Part shown: one piece after another, positions 40,231 through 47,963 of the stretch
How positions within the stretch are numbered: position 1 is the first letter of the stretch
Layout: the number at the start of each line of letters is the position of its first letter
Source of the DNA: Synechococcus sp. MW101C3
GTDB taxonomy: Bacteria; Cyanobacteriota; Cyanobacteriia; PCC-6307; Cyanobiaceae
DNA length: 64,000 nucleotides
Assembly (NCBI RefSeq): GCF_002252635.1
Contig: NZ_NQKX01000011.1
Coordinates: 1 to 64,000, forward strand
Direction: 5' to 3'
Notes under the pieces: generated by a model
What the model was told of the DNA's origin: nothing
Database searches by the model: none
The model's input: the letters and a program-made list of their open reading frames with translations, nothing else
Position numbers and translations under genes: made by a program

Positions 40231-40875
40231 GTGTCCCTCCATCCGGACCTCGATCCCGGCAGTCCGGGAGGCCGTAGCGGCCGTGTCCACCGGGTCACCG
40301 GGGAAACCGATGTGCGGGTGCGCCTGGATCTCGATGGCAGCGGCGCCTGCCAGGTGAGCACCGGGGTGCCGTTCCTGGATCACATGCTGCATCAGCTGGC
40401 CAGCCATGGCCTGCTCGACCTGGAGATCAGCGCCCACGGCGACACCCACATCGACGACCACCACACCAACGAGGACGTGGGCATCGCCGTGGGCCAGGCC
40501 CTGGCGCAGGCCCTGGGCTCCCGCCGCGGCATCCATCGCTTCGGCCATTTCGTGGCGCCGCTCGATGAAGCGCTGGTGCAGGTGGCGCTTGATTGCTCCG
40601 GTCGCCCCCACCTCAGCTACGGGCTCACGATTCCGGCCCAGCGGATCGGCACCTACGACACCGAGCTGGTGCGGGAGTTCTTCGTGGCGGTGGTGAACAA
40701 CTCGGGCCTCACCCTGCACATCCGCCAGCTCGATGGCCTGAACTCCCATCACATCGTGGAGGCCTGCTTCAAGGCGTTTGCCCGGGCGCTGCGGCTGGCG
40801 GTGGAGATCGACCCGCGCCGGGCCGGTGCCGTACCCAGCAGCAAGGGGGTGCTGGAGCAGGCAGGCGCCGCTTAA
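40231..40875 (+). CDS. hisB: Imidazoleglycerol-phosphate dehydratase
   Basis: HisB dehydrates imidazole glycerol phosphate in histidine biosynthesis. The 214-residue single-function protein has the two metal-binding repeats: [18 protein letters not shown] and [33 protein letters not shown] and the C-terminal PSSKGVL are further signatures. The start is GTG 40231 ([10 protein letters not shown]). It is divergent from the carbonic anhydrase gene, and the carotenoid oxygenase gene follows on the same strand. Confidence 0.97.
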   Translation: MSLHPDLDPGSPGGRSGRVHRVTGETDVRVRLDLDGSGACQVSTGVPFLDHMLHQLASHGLLDLEISAHGDTHIDDHHTNEDVGIAVGQALAQALGSRRGIHRFGHFVAPLDEALVQVALDCSGRPHLSYGLTIPAQRIGTYDTELVREFFVAVVNNSGLTLHIRQLDGLNSHHIVEACFKAFARALRLAVEIDPRRAGAVPSSKGVLEQAGAA

Positions 40876-40922
40876 CACTCCTTTACGTGATGATGGGAGG
40901 AACGCCGTCCGCTCGCCCGTTC

Positions 40923-42545
40923 ATGACCCTGGCCGCCAGCCGCCCCGACCATCCGGACGCACCGGAGTCCGCCGCGAGCCCCACCACCTACGCCCGTGCC
41001 GACTGGGCCAGTGCGTTCCGCAACGTGGGCAGCGAACTCACGGCGGCGCCGCTCACCGCCAGCAAGGGCTCCATCCCCAGTGAGCTCAGCGGCACCCTCT
41101 ACCGCAACGGGCCGGGTCGGCTGGAGCGCGGCGGCCAGTGGGTGCACCACCCCTTTGATGGCGACGGCATGATCACCGCCGTGCGCTTCGACGGTGGCGG
41201 CGCCAGTCTCACCAACCGTTTCGTGCGCACCGAGGGCTGGCTGGCGGAGGAGGAGAAGGGCAGCTTCGTGTACCGCGGCGTGTTCGGTACCCAGAAGCCC
41301 GGCGGTCCCCTCGCCAATGCCTTCGATCTGCGGCTCAAGAACATCGCCAACACCCACGTGGTGCGGTTGGGCGACCGCCTGTTGGCGCTCTGGGAGGCGA
41401 GCCTGCCCCACGGCCTCGATCCCGACACGCTGGAGACCACCGGCCTCGAGCGGCTGGATGGCGTGCTTGCCGCCGGGGAGGCCTTCAGCGCCCACCCCCG
41501 CTTCGATCCCGGTCACCGGGGCGGCCCGCGCATGGTCACCTTCGGCGTGAAGGCGGGGCCCCGCAGCACGATCCGGCTGATGGAGTTCGACGCCTCCACC
41601 AGCCAGGCCAGCAACGGCGAGGCCATCACCAGCCAGGACCCAAGCAGCCACGGCACCAGCGGCGATCACAGCAGCGGTCACCAGGGCAGCGTCACGCGCG
41701 GCAGTGGCCGCCTGCTGGCCGATCAGACCCGCAGCTTCATGGGGTTCGCCTTTCTGCACGATTTCGCGATCACCCCCAACTGGGCCGTGTTCCTGCAGAA
41801 CGCCATGGCCTTCAACCCGCTGGGCTTCGTGTTCGGCCTGAAGGGGGCCGCCCAGTGCCTGGCCTCCAAGCCCGGCGAGCAGGGTCAGTTCTGGCTGATT
41901 CCCCGCTCCGGAGAAGGCGAGCCCCTGCAGGTGCAGGCGCCGGCTGGCTTCGTGTTCCACCACCTCAACGCCTTCGAAGACCCCGGCGCCGGCGCCGCCG
42001 GCCAGGTGGTGGTGGATTCGATCTACTACGACGACTTCCCCACGATCGGCCCGGACACCGACTTCCGTGCTGTCGACTTCAGCACCCTGCCGGTGGGCCA
42101 GCTGCACCGCTGCCGCATCGATCTGGCCACCGGCACGGTGAGCAGCGAGCGGCTGGAGGAGCGCTGCTGCGAATTCGCGATGGTGAACCCCGCCCGCGTG
42201 GGGCTGGATGCCCGCTACGCCTGGATGGCGGTCACCCACCGGGAGCGGGGCAACGACCCGCTGCAGGCAATCGAGAAGCTTGACCTCCACTCCGGCGAAC
42301 GCTGGGTGTGGAGTGCGGCGCCGCGCGGCTTCGTCAGCGAGCCGCTGATGGTGCCCCGGCCGGCCGTTGGCGCCGGGTCCGCTCCGGCGGAAGACGACGG
42401 CTGGATCCTCTGCGTGGTCTGGAACGGTGCCCGCTCGGCCAGTGACCTGGTGATCCTGCGGGCCGACGACCTCACCGAGCAGGCGGTGATTCCCCTGCCC
42501 CTGGCCATCCCCCACGGGCTGCATGGCAGCTGGAGTGCGGCATGA
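40923..42545 (+). CDS. Carotenoid (apocarotenoid) oxygenase
   Basis: The protein of about 540 residues belongs to the carotenoid cleavage oxygenase/RPE65 family, non-heme iron enzymes that split carotenoids or apocarotenoids. Family landmarks are SGTLYRNGPGRLE, HHPFDGDGMI, FSAHPRFDPGH, FLHDFAITPNW, FHHLNAFED and the final IPHGLHGSW. These contain the candidate His iron ligands. A His/Ser/Gly-rich loop (SSHGTSGDHSSGHQGS) near residue 245 is an unusual insertion. In-frame ATGs at 40890 and 40893 could be the start instead. Its stop overlaps the DUF1499 start (ATGA). Confidence 0.93.
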   Translation: MTLAASRPDHPDAPESAASPTTYARADWASAFRNVGSELTAAPLTASKGSIPSELSGTLYRNGPGRLERGGQWVHHPFDGDGMITAVRFDGGGASLTNRFVRTEGWLAEEEKGSFVYRGVFGTQKPGGPLANAFDLRLKNIANTHVVRLGDRLLALWEASLPHGLDPDTLETTGLERLDGVLAAGEAFSAHPRFDPGHRGGPRMVTFGVKAGPRSTIRLMEFDASTSQASNGEAITSQDPSSHGTSGDHSSGHQGSVTRGSGRLLADQTRSFMGFAFLHDFAITPNWAVFLQNAMAFNPLGFVFGLKGAAQCLASKPGEQGQFWLIPRSGEGEPLQVQAPAGFVFHHLNAFEDPGAGAAGQVVVDSIYYDDFPTIGPDTDFRAVDFSTLPVGQLHRCRIDLATGTVSSERLEERCCEFAMVNPARVGLDARYAWMAVTHRERGNDPLQAIEKLDLHSGERWVWSAAPRGFVSEPLMVPRPAVGAGSAPAEDDGWILCVVWNGARSASDLVILRADDLTEQAVIPLPLAIPHGLHGSWSAA

Positions 42546-43102
42546 ACGCGCACCCGCACGCCACTGGCCCCGCCTCCAGCGCCGCTTCTGGCCTGGCGCC
42601 GCAGCTCTTTTTGCGTCTGGGACGGGTGCTGGTGACGGCCGGTCTGTGGCTGTTGGCCGTCGCAGCTCCGCTCGCCCTTCAGCCGGCGGCCGCTGCTGCT
42701 GCGCTGTTCCACCTGGTGGGGCCGGTGCCGGTGGAGCTCGGCCTGCACGACGGGCGCCTTTCCACCTGCACGGCGCCAAGCCATTGCGTTCGCCAGGACT
42801 GGCCCCTCGCCGATCCGCTGGACGGTCTGCGCCAGCTGCTGCCGGTGCTGAAGGCCACGCCGGGGATCAGGGTGGAGCGCTTCGAGGAGGAGCCGGAGGC
42901 GGCCTATCTCCACGCCACCGCGGAAAGCCGCCTGTTCGGCTTCATCGACGACCTCGAACTGGCGGCCGATGCCCGCAGTGGCGTGCTGCAGGTGCGCTCG
43001 GCCTCACGCCTCGGGGATTCAGACCTGGGGGTGAACCGAGCTCGGCTGGAGAGCCTGAAGCAGGCCCTCGATGCCGGGATCAGCCCCGCTGCTGCCGGCT
43101 GA
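42542..43102 (+). CDS. DUF1499 domain protein with membrane segment
   Basis: This 186-residue protein has a hydrophobic N-terminal segment (VLVTAGLWLLAVAAPLAL), so it is secreted or anchored. A DUF1499 domain follows at about residues 75-175: STCTAPSHCVRQ, IRVERFEEEPEAAYLHATAE, SRLFGFIDDLELAAD and LQVRSASRLGDSDLGVNR. The family is common in cyanobacteria and plastids and has no established activity known to me. Its ATG overlaps the carotenoid oxygenase stop, indicating coupling. Its last 23 bases overlap the Nif11 gene on the other strand. Confidence 0.9.
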   Translation: MNAHPHATGPASSAASGLAPQLFLRLGRVLVTAGLWLLAVAAPLALQPAAAAAALFHLVGPVPVELGLHDGRLSTCTAPSHCVRQDWPLADPLDGLRQLLPVLKATPGIRVERFEEEPEAAYLHATAESRLFGFIDDLELAADARSGVLQVRSASRLGDSDLGVNRARLESLKQALDAGISPAAAG

Positions 43103-43244
43103 GGGTGGCGGCGGAGAACACATGACCAAGCTCGGCGGCAATCAGCACCACCGCAGCGGGATCGGCGGCCCCGTCCACCCTGGCCTTGAGCGCGGGATCG
43201 CCTTCCACCTGCAGCAGGAACGCGTTCAGTTGGGCTTTGGACAT
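43080..43244 (-). CDS. Orphan Nif11-domain peptide
   Basis: I translated this 54-residue protein by hand: it starts MSKAQLNAFLLQVEGDPALK and continues through AADPAAVVLIAAELGHVF. The pattern AQLxAFLxxVxxDPALKxxV and VVxIAxExGxxF is the Nif11 domain, found alone in many bacteria and as the leader of some ribosomal peptide natural products in picocyanobacteria. This one ends right after the domain, with only SAATLSRQQRG as tail. There is no GG cleavage site with a core and no modification enzyme in the window, so it is probably not a lanthipeptide precursor. Function unknown. Confidence 0.85.
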   Translation of the reverse strand: MSKAQLNAFLLQVEGDPALKARVDGAADPAAVVLIAAELGHVFSAATLSRQQRG

Positions 43245-43303
43245 GGTCGTTGACGGCGGAGGCCTGACTCCGTCCTACTCGGGGGCGCTGAGCGCCCCGG
43301 GCC

Positions 43304-44230
43304 TCAAACGTTGCCGAAGGCCACCTGGCAGGCGGCATTAAGCAGTTCCGCCTCCGCGGCGGACTGGGGCTGGCGGCCATCCAGCAGGCCGGCGTTGCAG
43401 TCGGCCGTGAGCTGGTAGGTGCCGCCGTCGGCGGTAACGGCGAAACTCACCACCGAGCTGCTGGTTGGCACCACCGAAGCGAAGATCAGCTGGTAGCTGC
43501 TGTTCGGCACCAGGATGTAGGTCTGGTTGGCGCTGATGGCTGAATTGACGGCGTTGTTGATGATTGAAGCAGTGGCGAGGGTGGCGATGCCCCAGGTGGC
43601 GGCGCGGGCGCCCCACCAGCCCCATGTTGGGGTGCTCCAACCGCCATACCAGCCGTAGTTCCACGGCCGCGCCACGCCCCAGCCTGGCCGCGCCCAGCCG
43701 GCATTGACGTTCACGTTGTTGATGTTGACGCGCCGATCCCAGTTGACGTTGGCGGTGCGATTCACGTTGACGTTTCTGTTGATATCGCGATTCACCTCCC
43801 GATTCACGTTCCAGTTGTTGTCCAGATTGCGATTCACACTACGGTTGGTGTCGCGGTTCAGGTTGCGGTTGCCGGCCACGGTGTTGCCGCTGGGCCGGTT
43901 GAGCGAGGGGTTTAGGCCGGGTTGACGCACTTGGTTGCTCCAGCCGCCGCTGGGCCTGGAGGATCCACGGCTGAGACCGCTACTGGCGTTGCCAAAGCCT
44001 GTGTTGCCCCTGCTGCCGCCCTGGGATCCAAGGCTGGCCCGTGAGGCACCACCCCCACCACCTCCACCACCACGGGAGCCGCCGCCGCGGGAGCCACCAC
44101 CACCTCCCCGAGCGATCAGTTGTGTGGGAGGGGAGGCAGTTGCCGTTGAGGAATCAAAAGCGAAGCCGGCACCAGCGGGAAGTGTGACCATGCCAGCCAA
44201 CACAAGGGCGAATCCGGAGAGTTGGTTCAT
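43304..44230 (-). CDS. Secreted Gly-rich and Asn-Arg-repeat protein
   Basis: This 308-residue protein has an N-terminal signal-like segment (FALVLAGMVTLPAGAGFAF). Next is a Gly/Ser/Arg-rich block (about residues 41-95), then a stretch of about 55 residues built of Asn-Arg pairs such as NRNLNRDTNRSVNRN and NREVNRDINRNVN. A Trp/Gly-rich block follows (WNYGWYGGWSTPTWGWWG). The C-terminal 95 residues look like a folded domain (NQTYILVPNSSYQLIFASVV, TYQLTADCNAGLLDG). I do not recognise a family. Its ATG overlaps the stop of the upstream gene (44227) by four bases. Confidence 0.8.
   Translation of the reverse strand: MNQLSGFALVLAGMVTLPAGAGFAFDSSTATASPPTQLIARGGGGGSRGGGSRGGGGGGGGASRASLGSQGGSRGNTGFGNASSGLSRGSSRPSGGWSNQVRQPGLNPSLNRPSGNTVAGNRNLNRDTNRSVNRNLDNNWNVNREVNRDINRNVNVNRTANVNWDRRVNINNVNVNAGWARPGWGVARPWNYGWYGGWSTPTWGWWGARAATWGIATLATASIINNAVNSAISANQTYILVPNSSYQLIFASVVPTSSSVVSFAVTADGGTYQLTADCNAGLLDGRQPQSAAEAELLNAACQVAFGNV
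43703..43870 (-). repeat. Asn-Arg codon repeat tract
   Basis: Residues 121-176 of the secreted protein alternate Asn with Arg, Val, Asp and Glu. In DNA the element GCGATTCAC or close variants recur about every 15-40 bases on the plus strand. The tract is an imperfect short-period repeat. Confidence 0.7.
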
Positions 44231-44730
44231 TTCAGGACAAGATCACATCCGTCGTCGTAGCAGCTCGCGTTGGTGCGCCCGCTGCTGTCGAAGTGCACGC
44301 GAACCAGATCCCGCCCAGTCATCAGATCGGGTCGGTTCTCTTGCACGCTGTTGAGGTAGTTGGGATTGACGACGCAGAGATCCCGGCCGTTGAAGCACAC
44401 CGTGTTGGCTGAAAACCGTGCCGACGCGCTTTGCAGGGTCTCCCACTTCTTGCGCTCGGCGTTGTAGAGCTCCATTTTCAGAGGGGAGTCGGTCACACGG
44501 ATCGTTTTGGTCACTGCGCCGATGCGGTGTCGATACAACGTGACGCTGCCGAAATCCTCGGCTTCAACTGTGCAGGCCTGGGGATCCGCTCCCGCCAGGC
44601 TGCATCTGGTGGAAAGCTTGTAGAGCAACTCTGCACAGGCCGGTGCCGCAAGCAGGGCGAGTGCGCAGCTCGCCAGAGCTCCGCTGAACAGGACGATCGC
44701 TTTCTGGGGCATTGGGGTGGAAGGCTTCAC
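44227..44730 (-). CDS. Secreted conserved hypothetical protein, partner of the Asn-Arg-rich protein
   Basis: This protein has a clear signal peptide (AIVLFSGALASCALALLAAPACA). The mature part of about 135 residues has six Cys, in CSLAGADPQAC, VCFNGRDLC and ASCYDDGC, which suggests disulfides in the periplasm or outside. I know no family. The GTG at 44730 is the longest start, but a GC-rich hairpin covers it. An ATG at 44712 (MPQKAIVLFSG) keeps the signal peptide and may be the true start. The stop overlaps the next gene by four bases, so the two are coupled. Confidence 0.8.
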   Translation of the reverse strand: MKPSTPMPQKAIVLFSGALASCALALLAAPACAELLYKLSTRCSLAGADPQACTVEAEDFGSVTLYRHRIGAVTKTIRVTDSPLKMELYNAERKKWETLQSASARFSANTVCFNGRDLCVVNPNYLNSVQENRPDLMTGRDLVRVHFDSSGRTNASCYDDGCDLVLK

Positions 44731-44751
44731 CCTGCGGACAACCGCAGGGTG
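44728..44751 (-). promoter_or_regulatory. Perfect 10-bp hairpin at the start of the secreted-protein operon
   Basis: CACCCTGCGG, a four-base loop and CCGCAGGGTG form a perfect inverted repeat (44728-44737, 44742-44751). On the minus-strand mRNA the hairpin ends exactly on the GTG at 44730 and sits 15 bases before the ATG at 44712. No U-run follows, so it is not an obvious terminator. It may occlude translation initiation or stabilise the 5' end. Confidence 0.55.
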
Positions 44752-45333
44752 GAGGTAGGTGTTGCCTCACTGTGGCTGGGACGACTACATCGCCGCCACG
44801 GAGCGAATGGGTCCGCAACATTCTGACTCACATCCAGCGGCGCCGATCTTCGGAACCCAGGCGAGGACGTGGGTTGGTGGACACGGTGGGTCCCTGAAGG
44901 TACGTGAAACCTGTTGGCATGATCCGCTTGAGCCCCGGTCTCTCGCTGAATCCAACTTGGAGTCAACTCCCTGCCTGATGATGGTGTTGAGGGTATGGGT
45001 GAGTGCCGATCTCCACAGCGTCCGGGTTGTGCGCATCGCCCAAAGAATCGTATTTGCAGCGCGGGCTTTCAACTACTCCGGCGACGTCCCCTCCTTTGGC
45101 AGGAGAACGTTGTTCTCGTGAAGAAAGGCCACAGGCAACGCCTCGCCCCCAGCCTGCTGGAAAGGGTGGCGCGCGACACCTTCAATGGGCAGATGTCTTC
45201 GCCGCCCCGATGGGCGCATCTCGATCGCCTTCACCACCCCACGCGCATCCTGACCTGTGCCATCCGATTCAGGCCCGCAGCCGCTGCCGTTTTCGCCAGC
45301 GCACAAAGGGCAGCGCCAGCGCCACGGCCGGAT
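44752..45333. other. Intergenic stretch of about 580 bases without a supported gene
   Basis: This lies between the secreted-protein operon start and the DUF202 stop. Short reading frames on both strands have no family-like features or plausible ribosome-binding sites. Base composition is slightly less GC-rich than the flanks. It must contain the promoter of the operon reading toward 44730. I see no tRNA or clear terminator. Confidence 0.5.
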
Positions 45334-45723
45334 TCACATCGGCCTCGCACCGGTGATCAACAGGATCAGGGCGACGCTGCCGATCAGGGTGAGGGCCATG
45401 GCGGTGGCGATGCCGATCGAGGTCTGGTCGAGATAGACGAAGTCGTCACGCTGGAGTCGCTTGAGCGTGCGCAGGTGTTCCCGCGCAGCGGCGGCCATGG
45501 CCAGGATGCCGGTGAGCACGAAGCCGATCGCCACCAGCCGCACGCCGAGGCCGGCATGGACGGGCCGCTCGAAGCGATTGGTGTTGATGGCGCCGATGAT
45601 CTTGTCGAGACCAAAGCCGAAGCTGATCAGCGCCAGGCAGGTGCGGATCCAGGCCATCAAGGTGCGCTCTGCCGCCGCCCGGTTGCGTTCCTTGGCCAGC
45701 TCGTTGGTGAGATTGACTGCCAT
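45334..45723 (-). CDS. DUF202 (YidH) family inner-membrane protein
   Basis: This 129-residue protein has the DUF202 signature NELAKERNRAAAERTLMAWI at its N-terminus, then three transmembrane segments (LALISFGFGLDKIIGAI, LVAIGFVLTGILAMAAA and MALTLIGSVALILLITG). The family is widespread with no firm function. It starts at the base where the rdgB stop ends and is probably the last gene of pgm-rdgB-DUF202. Confidence 0.9.
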   Translation of the reverse strand: MAVNLTNELAKERNRAAAERTLMAWIRTCLALISFGFGLDKIIGAINTNRFERPVHAGLGVRLVAIGFVLTGILAMAAAAREHLRTLKRLQRDDFVYLDQTSIGIATAMALTLIGSVALILLITGARPM

Positions 45724-46376
45724 CAGGGCTGCAGCAGCGGCCCGAGCTGCGGCAGCAGCGCCGCCAGGGCCCGGCCGCGGTGGCCGAGGCGGCGCTTCAG
45801 ATCGAGGTCCATCTCCGCGAAGGTGAGGCCGGCCTCCGGCACCAGGAACACCGGGTCGTAGCCGAAGCCGCCGCTGCCGCGCGGCGCCGTGAGGATCTCC
45901 CCAGGGCAGACCCCTTCCACCGTGAGCACGGTGTGGCCGCTGGGATCTGCCAGAGCCAGGGCGGCGGTGAAGCAGGCGCGGCGGTTGGCGGTGGGCGCCT
46001 GGGCTGCAGCTTGTTCGCCCAGTTCCCGCAGCAGCCGGGCGATGCGCTCGCTGTCGCTGGTGGCGTAGCGGGCCGAATGGATGCCGGGGGCGCCGCCGAG
46101 TGCCTCCACACTCAGGCCCGAGTCGTCGGCGAGTGCCCAGCAGCCGGTGGCCAATGCCACGGCTTCAGCCTTGAGCCGGGCATTGGCGGCAAAGCTCTCG
46201 CCTGTTTCCTCCACCTCGAAGCCACTGGGCTGGGGGCGCACATCAAGCGGTGGCAGGCCGGCGGCGCGGGCCGCCTCGCCGTTGAGGGCGGCGTTGAATT
46301 CCCGCAGCTTGCCAGCATTGCCGCTGGCCAGCACCAGCACGGTGGCGGGAGAGCCGGGCGGGGTGGTGGGGGTCAT
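45723..46376 (-). CDS. rdgB: XTP/dITP diphosphatase (non-canonical purine NTP pyrophosphatase)
   Basis: RdgB removes inosine and xanthosine triphosphates from the nucleotide pool. The 217-residue protein has LVLASGNAGKLREFNAAL, the typical SFAANARLKAEAVA, the metal/catalytic region ALADDSGLSVEALGGAPGIHSARYA, and GSGGFGYDPVFLVPE. The start at 46376 overlaps the stop of the upstream phosphoglucomutase gene by four bases, so the genes are coupled. Confidence 0.96.
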   Translation of the reverse strand: MTPTTPPGSPATVLVLASGNAGKLREFNAALNGEAARAAGLPPLDVRPQPSGFEVEETGESFAANARLKAEAVALATGCWALADDSGLSVEALGGAPGIHSARYATSDSERIARLLRELGEQAAAQAPTANRRACFTAALALADPSGHTVLTVEGVCPGEILTAPRGSGGFGYDPVFLVPEAGLTFAEMDLDLKRRLGHRGRALAALLPQLGPLLQP

Positions 46377-47860
46377 GCCGCCTCCGCGTACTGGCGCGCC
46401 CAGGCGAGCACCGCGGCCACCCGCTCGGGGCTGGGGCCTTCGCAGTAGAGACGCAGCAGCGGTTCGGTGCCGGAGAAGCGCAGCATCAGCCAGTGGCTGG
46501 CGCCGAGCCGCAGCTTGACGCCATCGGTGCGGATCACCTCCAGCACAGGCGCTCCGGCCACCTCCGTGGGGGCGGCATCGGCCAGCTGGTGTTCCAGCCG
46601 CTGGCGGGTGGCCATGTCCCGCAGCCGCAGGTCGAGGCGGTCATAGGTGCCGGCGCCGCCGTGGGCCTCGCGCAGCTGATCGAGCCGCTCTCCCAGCGGC
46701 AGCCCCCCTTCCACCACCGCTTCCACCACCAGCAGGGCCACGAACAGGGCATCCCGCTCCGGCAGGTGCATGCCCAGCCCCACCCCACCGGATTCCTCCC
46801 CGCCGATCAGCACATCGCCGCTCAACATCTCGGCGGCGATGTACTTGAAGCCCACCGGCTTCTCGATCACGCGCCGGCCGAGGCCTTCGGCCACCTGCTG
46901 CATCAGGTCGGAGCCGCTCACGGTTTTGACCACGGCGCCGGGCAGGCCGCGGGCGCGGGCCAGGTGATCGATCAGCAGTGGCATCAGCAGCTGGGTACTG
47001 CAGTAGCGGCCCCGCTCGTCGATGGCGGCGATGCGGTCGCCGTCGCCATCGAACACGATGCCCAGCGCCGGCTGGCCGGCGGCGGTGCTGGCGCGCACCG
47101 CTGCGATCAGTTCGCCCAGATAAGGCTCCAGCGGTTCGGGGGGATGGCCGCCGAACAGCGGATCGCGGTTCGAGCGGATCTCCTGGATGCCGCCGGTTTC
47201 AGCCGGGTGGGGTGCAGCGGCAGGCGGCTGGCCCAGCAGCGCCGGCAGGCCACCGGCGGCCGAGCCGTGCATGGGATCCACGATCACCGCCATGCCCAGC
47301 CGTGCCAGGCCCTGGCGCAGGGCGCCGGTGTCGACCAGCCGGCGCAGCCCCGCCAGGTAGCCGGCCCAGCCATCGAAGCGGGGGGTGTCGCCGGCGATCG
47401 GCACGGTGATGCCGCCGGCCTCCAGGCGCTTCTCCACCCGGGCGGTGAAGTCGCCTTCCACCGAGCCGCCGAAGTGGCCCTTGATCTTGAGCCCGAGCCA
47501 TTCCGGTGGGTTGTGGCTGGCGGTGATCACCAGGGCGCCCAGGGCGCCGCGCTCCACCACCGCCCAGCTGCAGGCGGGGGTGGGCACGGGCGTGTCGGTG
47601 AGCAGGGGCTCCAGGTCGGCGCCCCGCACGGCGGCGGCGATCGCCTCGGCCAGTTCGGGCGCGAGGAAGCGGCGGTCGTAGCCGATCACCACCTCCCGGC
47701 TGTGCAGGCCCGGCGGGGCGGAATGCTCCAGCTCGCGGGCGGCGGCGGCTGCCACCGGCAACAGCCGCTCCACCGTGATGTCGACGCCAAGGATGCCGCG
47801 CCAGCCATCGGTGCCGAACCGGATCGGGCTGGGCTCCAGGGGCAGGGGGGCGGACGCCAT
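46373..47860 (-). CDS. Phosphoglucomutase/phosphomannomutase family protein
   Basis: This 495-residue alpha-D-phosphohexomutase has all four domains. They show IRFGTDGWRGILG, the phosphoserine loop LVITASHNPPEWLGLK, the metal-binding FDGDGDRIAAID, the sugar-binding IGGEESGGVGLG and the phosphate-binding MLRFSGTEPLLRLY. Sugar specificity (glucose against mannose) cannot be told, but GEESGG is typical of enzymes acting on glucose. ATG 47860 (MASAPLPLEP) was chosen; a longer in-frame start at 47902 lacks family support. It is the first gene of the run with rdgB and DUF202. Confidence 0.93.
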   Translation of the reverse strand: MASAPLPLEPSPIRFGTDGWRGILGVDITVERLLPVAAAAARELEHSAPPGLHSREVVIGYDRRFLAPELAEAIAAAVRGADLEPLLTDTPVPTPACSWAVVERGALGALVITASHNPPEWLGLKIKGHFGGSVEGDFTARVEKRLEAGGITVPIAGDTPRFDGWAGYLAGLRRLVDTGALRQGLARLGMAVIVDPMHGSAAGGLPALLGQPPAAAPHPAETGGIQEIRSNRDPLFGGHPPEPLEPYLGELIAAVRASTAAGQPALGIVFDGDGDRIAAIDERGRYCSTQLLMPLLIDHLARARGLPGAVVKTVSGSDLMQQVAEGLGRRVIEKPVGFKYIAAEMLSGDVLIGGEESGGVGLGMHLPERDALFVALLVVEAVVEGGLPLGERLDQLREAHGGAGTYDRLDLRLRDMATRQRLEHQLADAAPTEVAGAPVLEVIRTDGVKLRLGASHWLMLRFSGTEPLLRLYCEGPSPERVAAVLAWARQYAEAA

Positions 47861-47963
47861 GGGGGGGAGGGGAAGTGCCAGGGTCGTAGCAGCGTGACGC
47901 ATCCTGCGGGGCAGAGCGCGTGCCGGCCTCTGGGCAGGCCACCGTTCCCTTTAGCTTGGCCGC

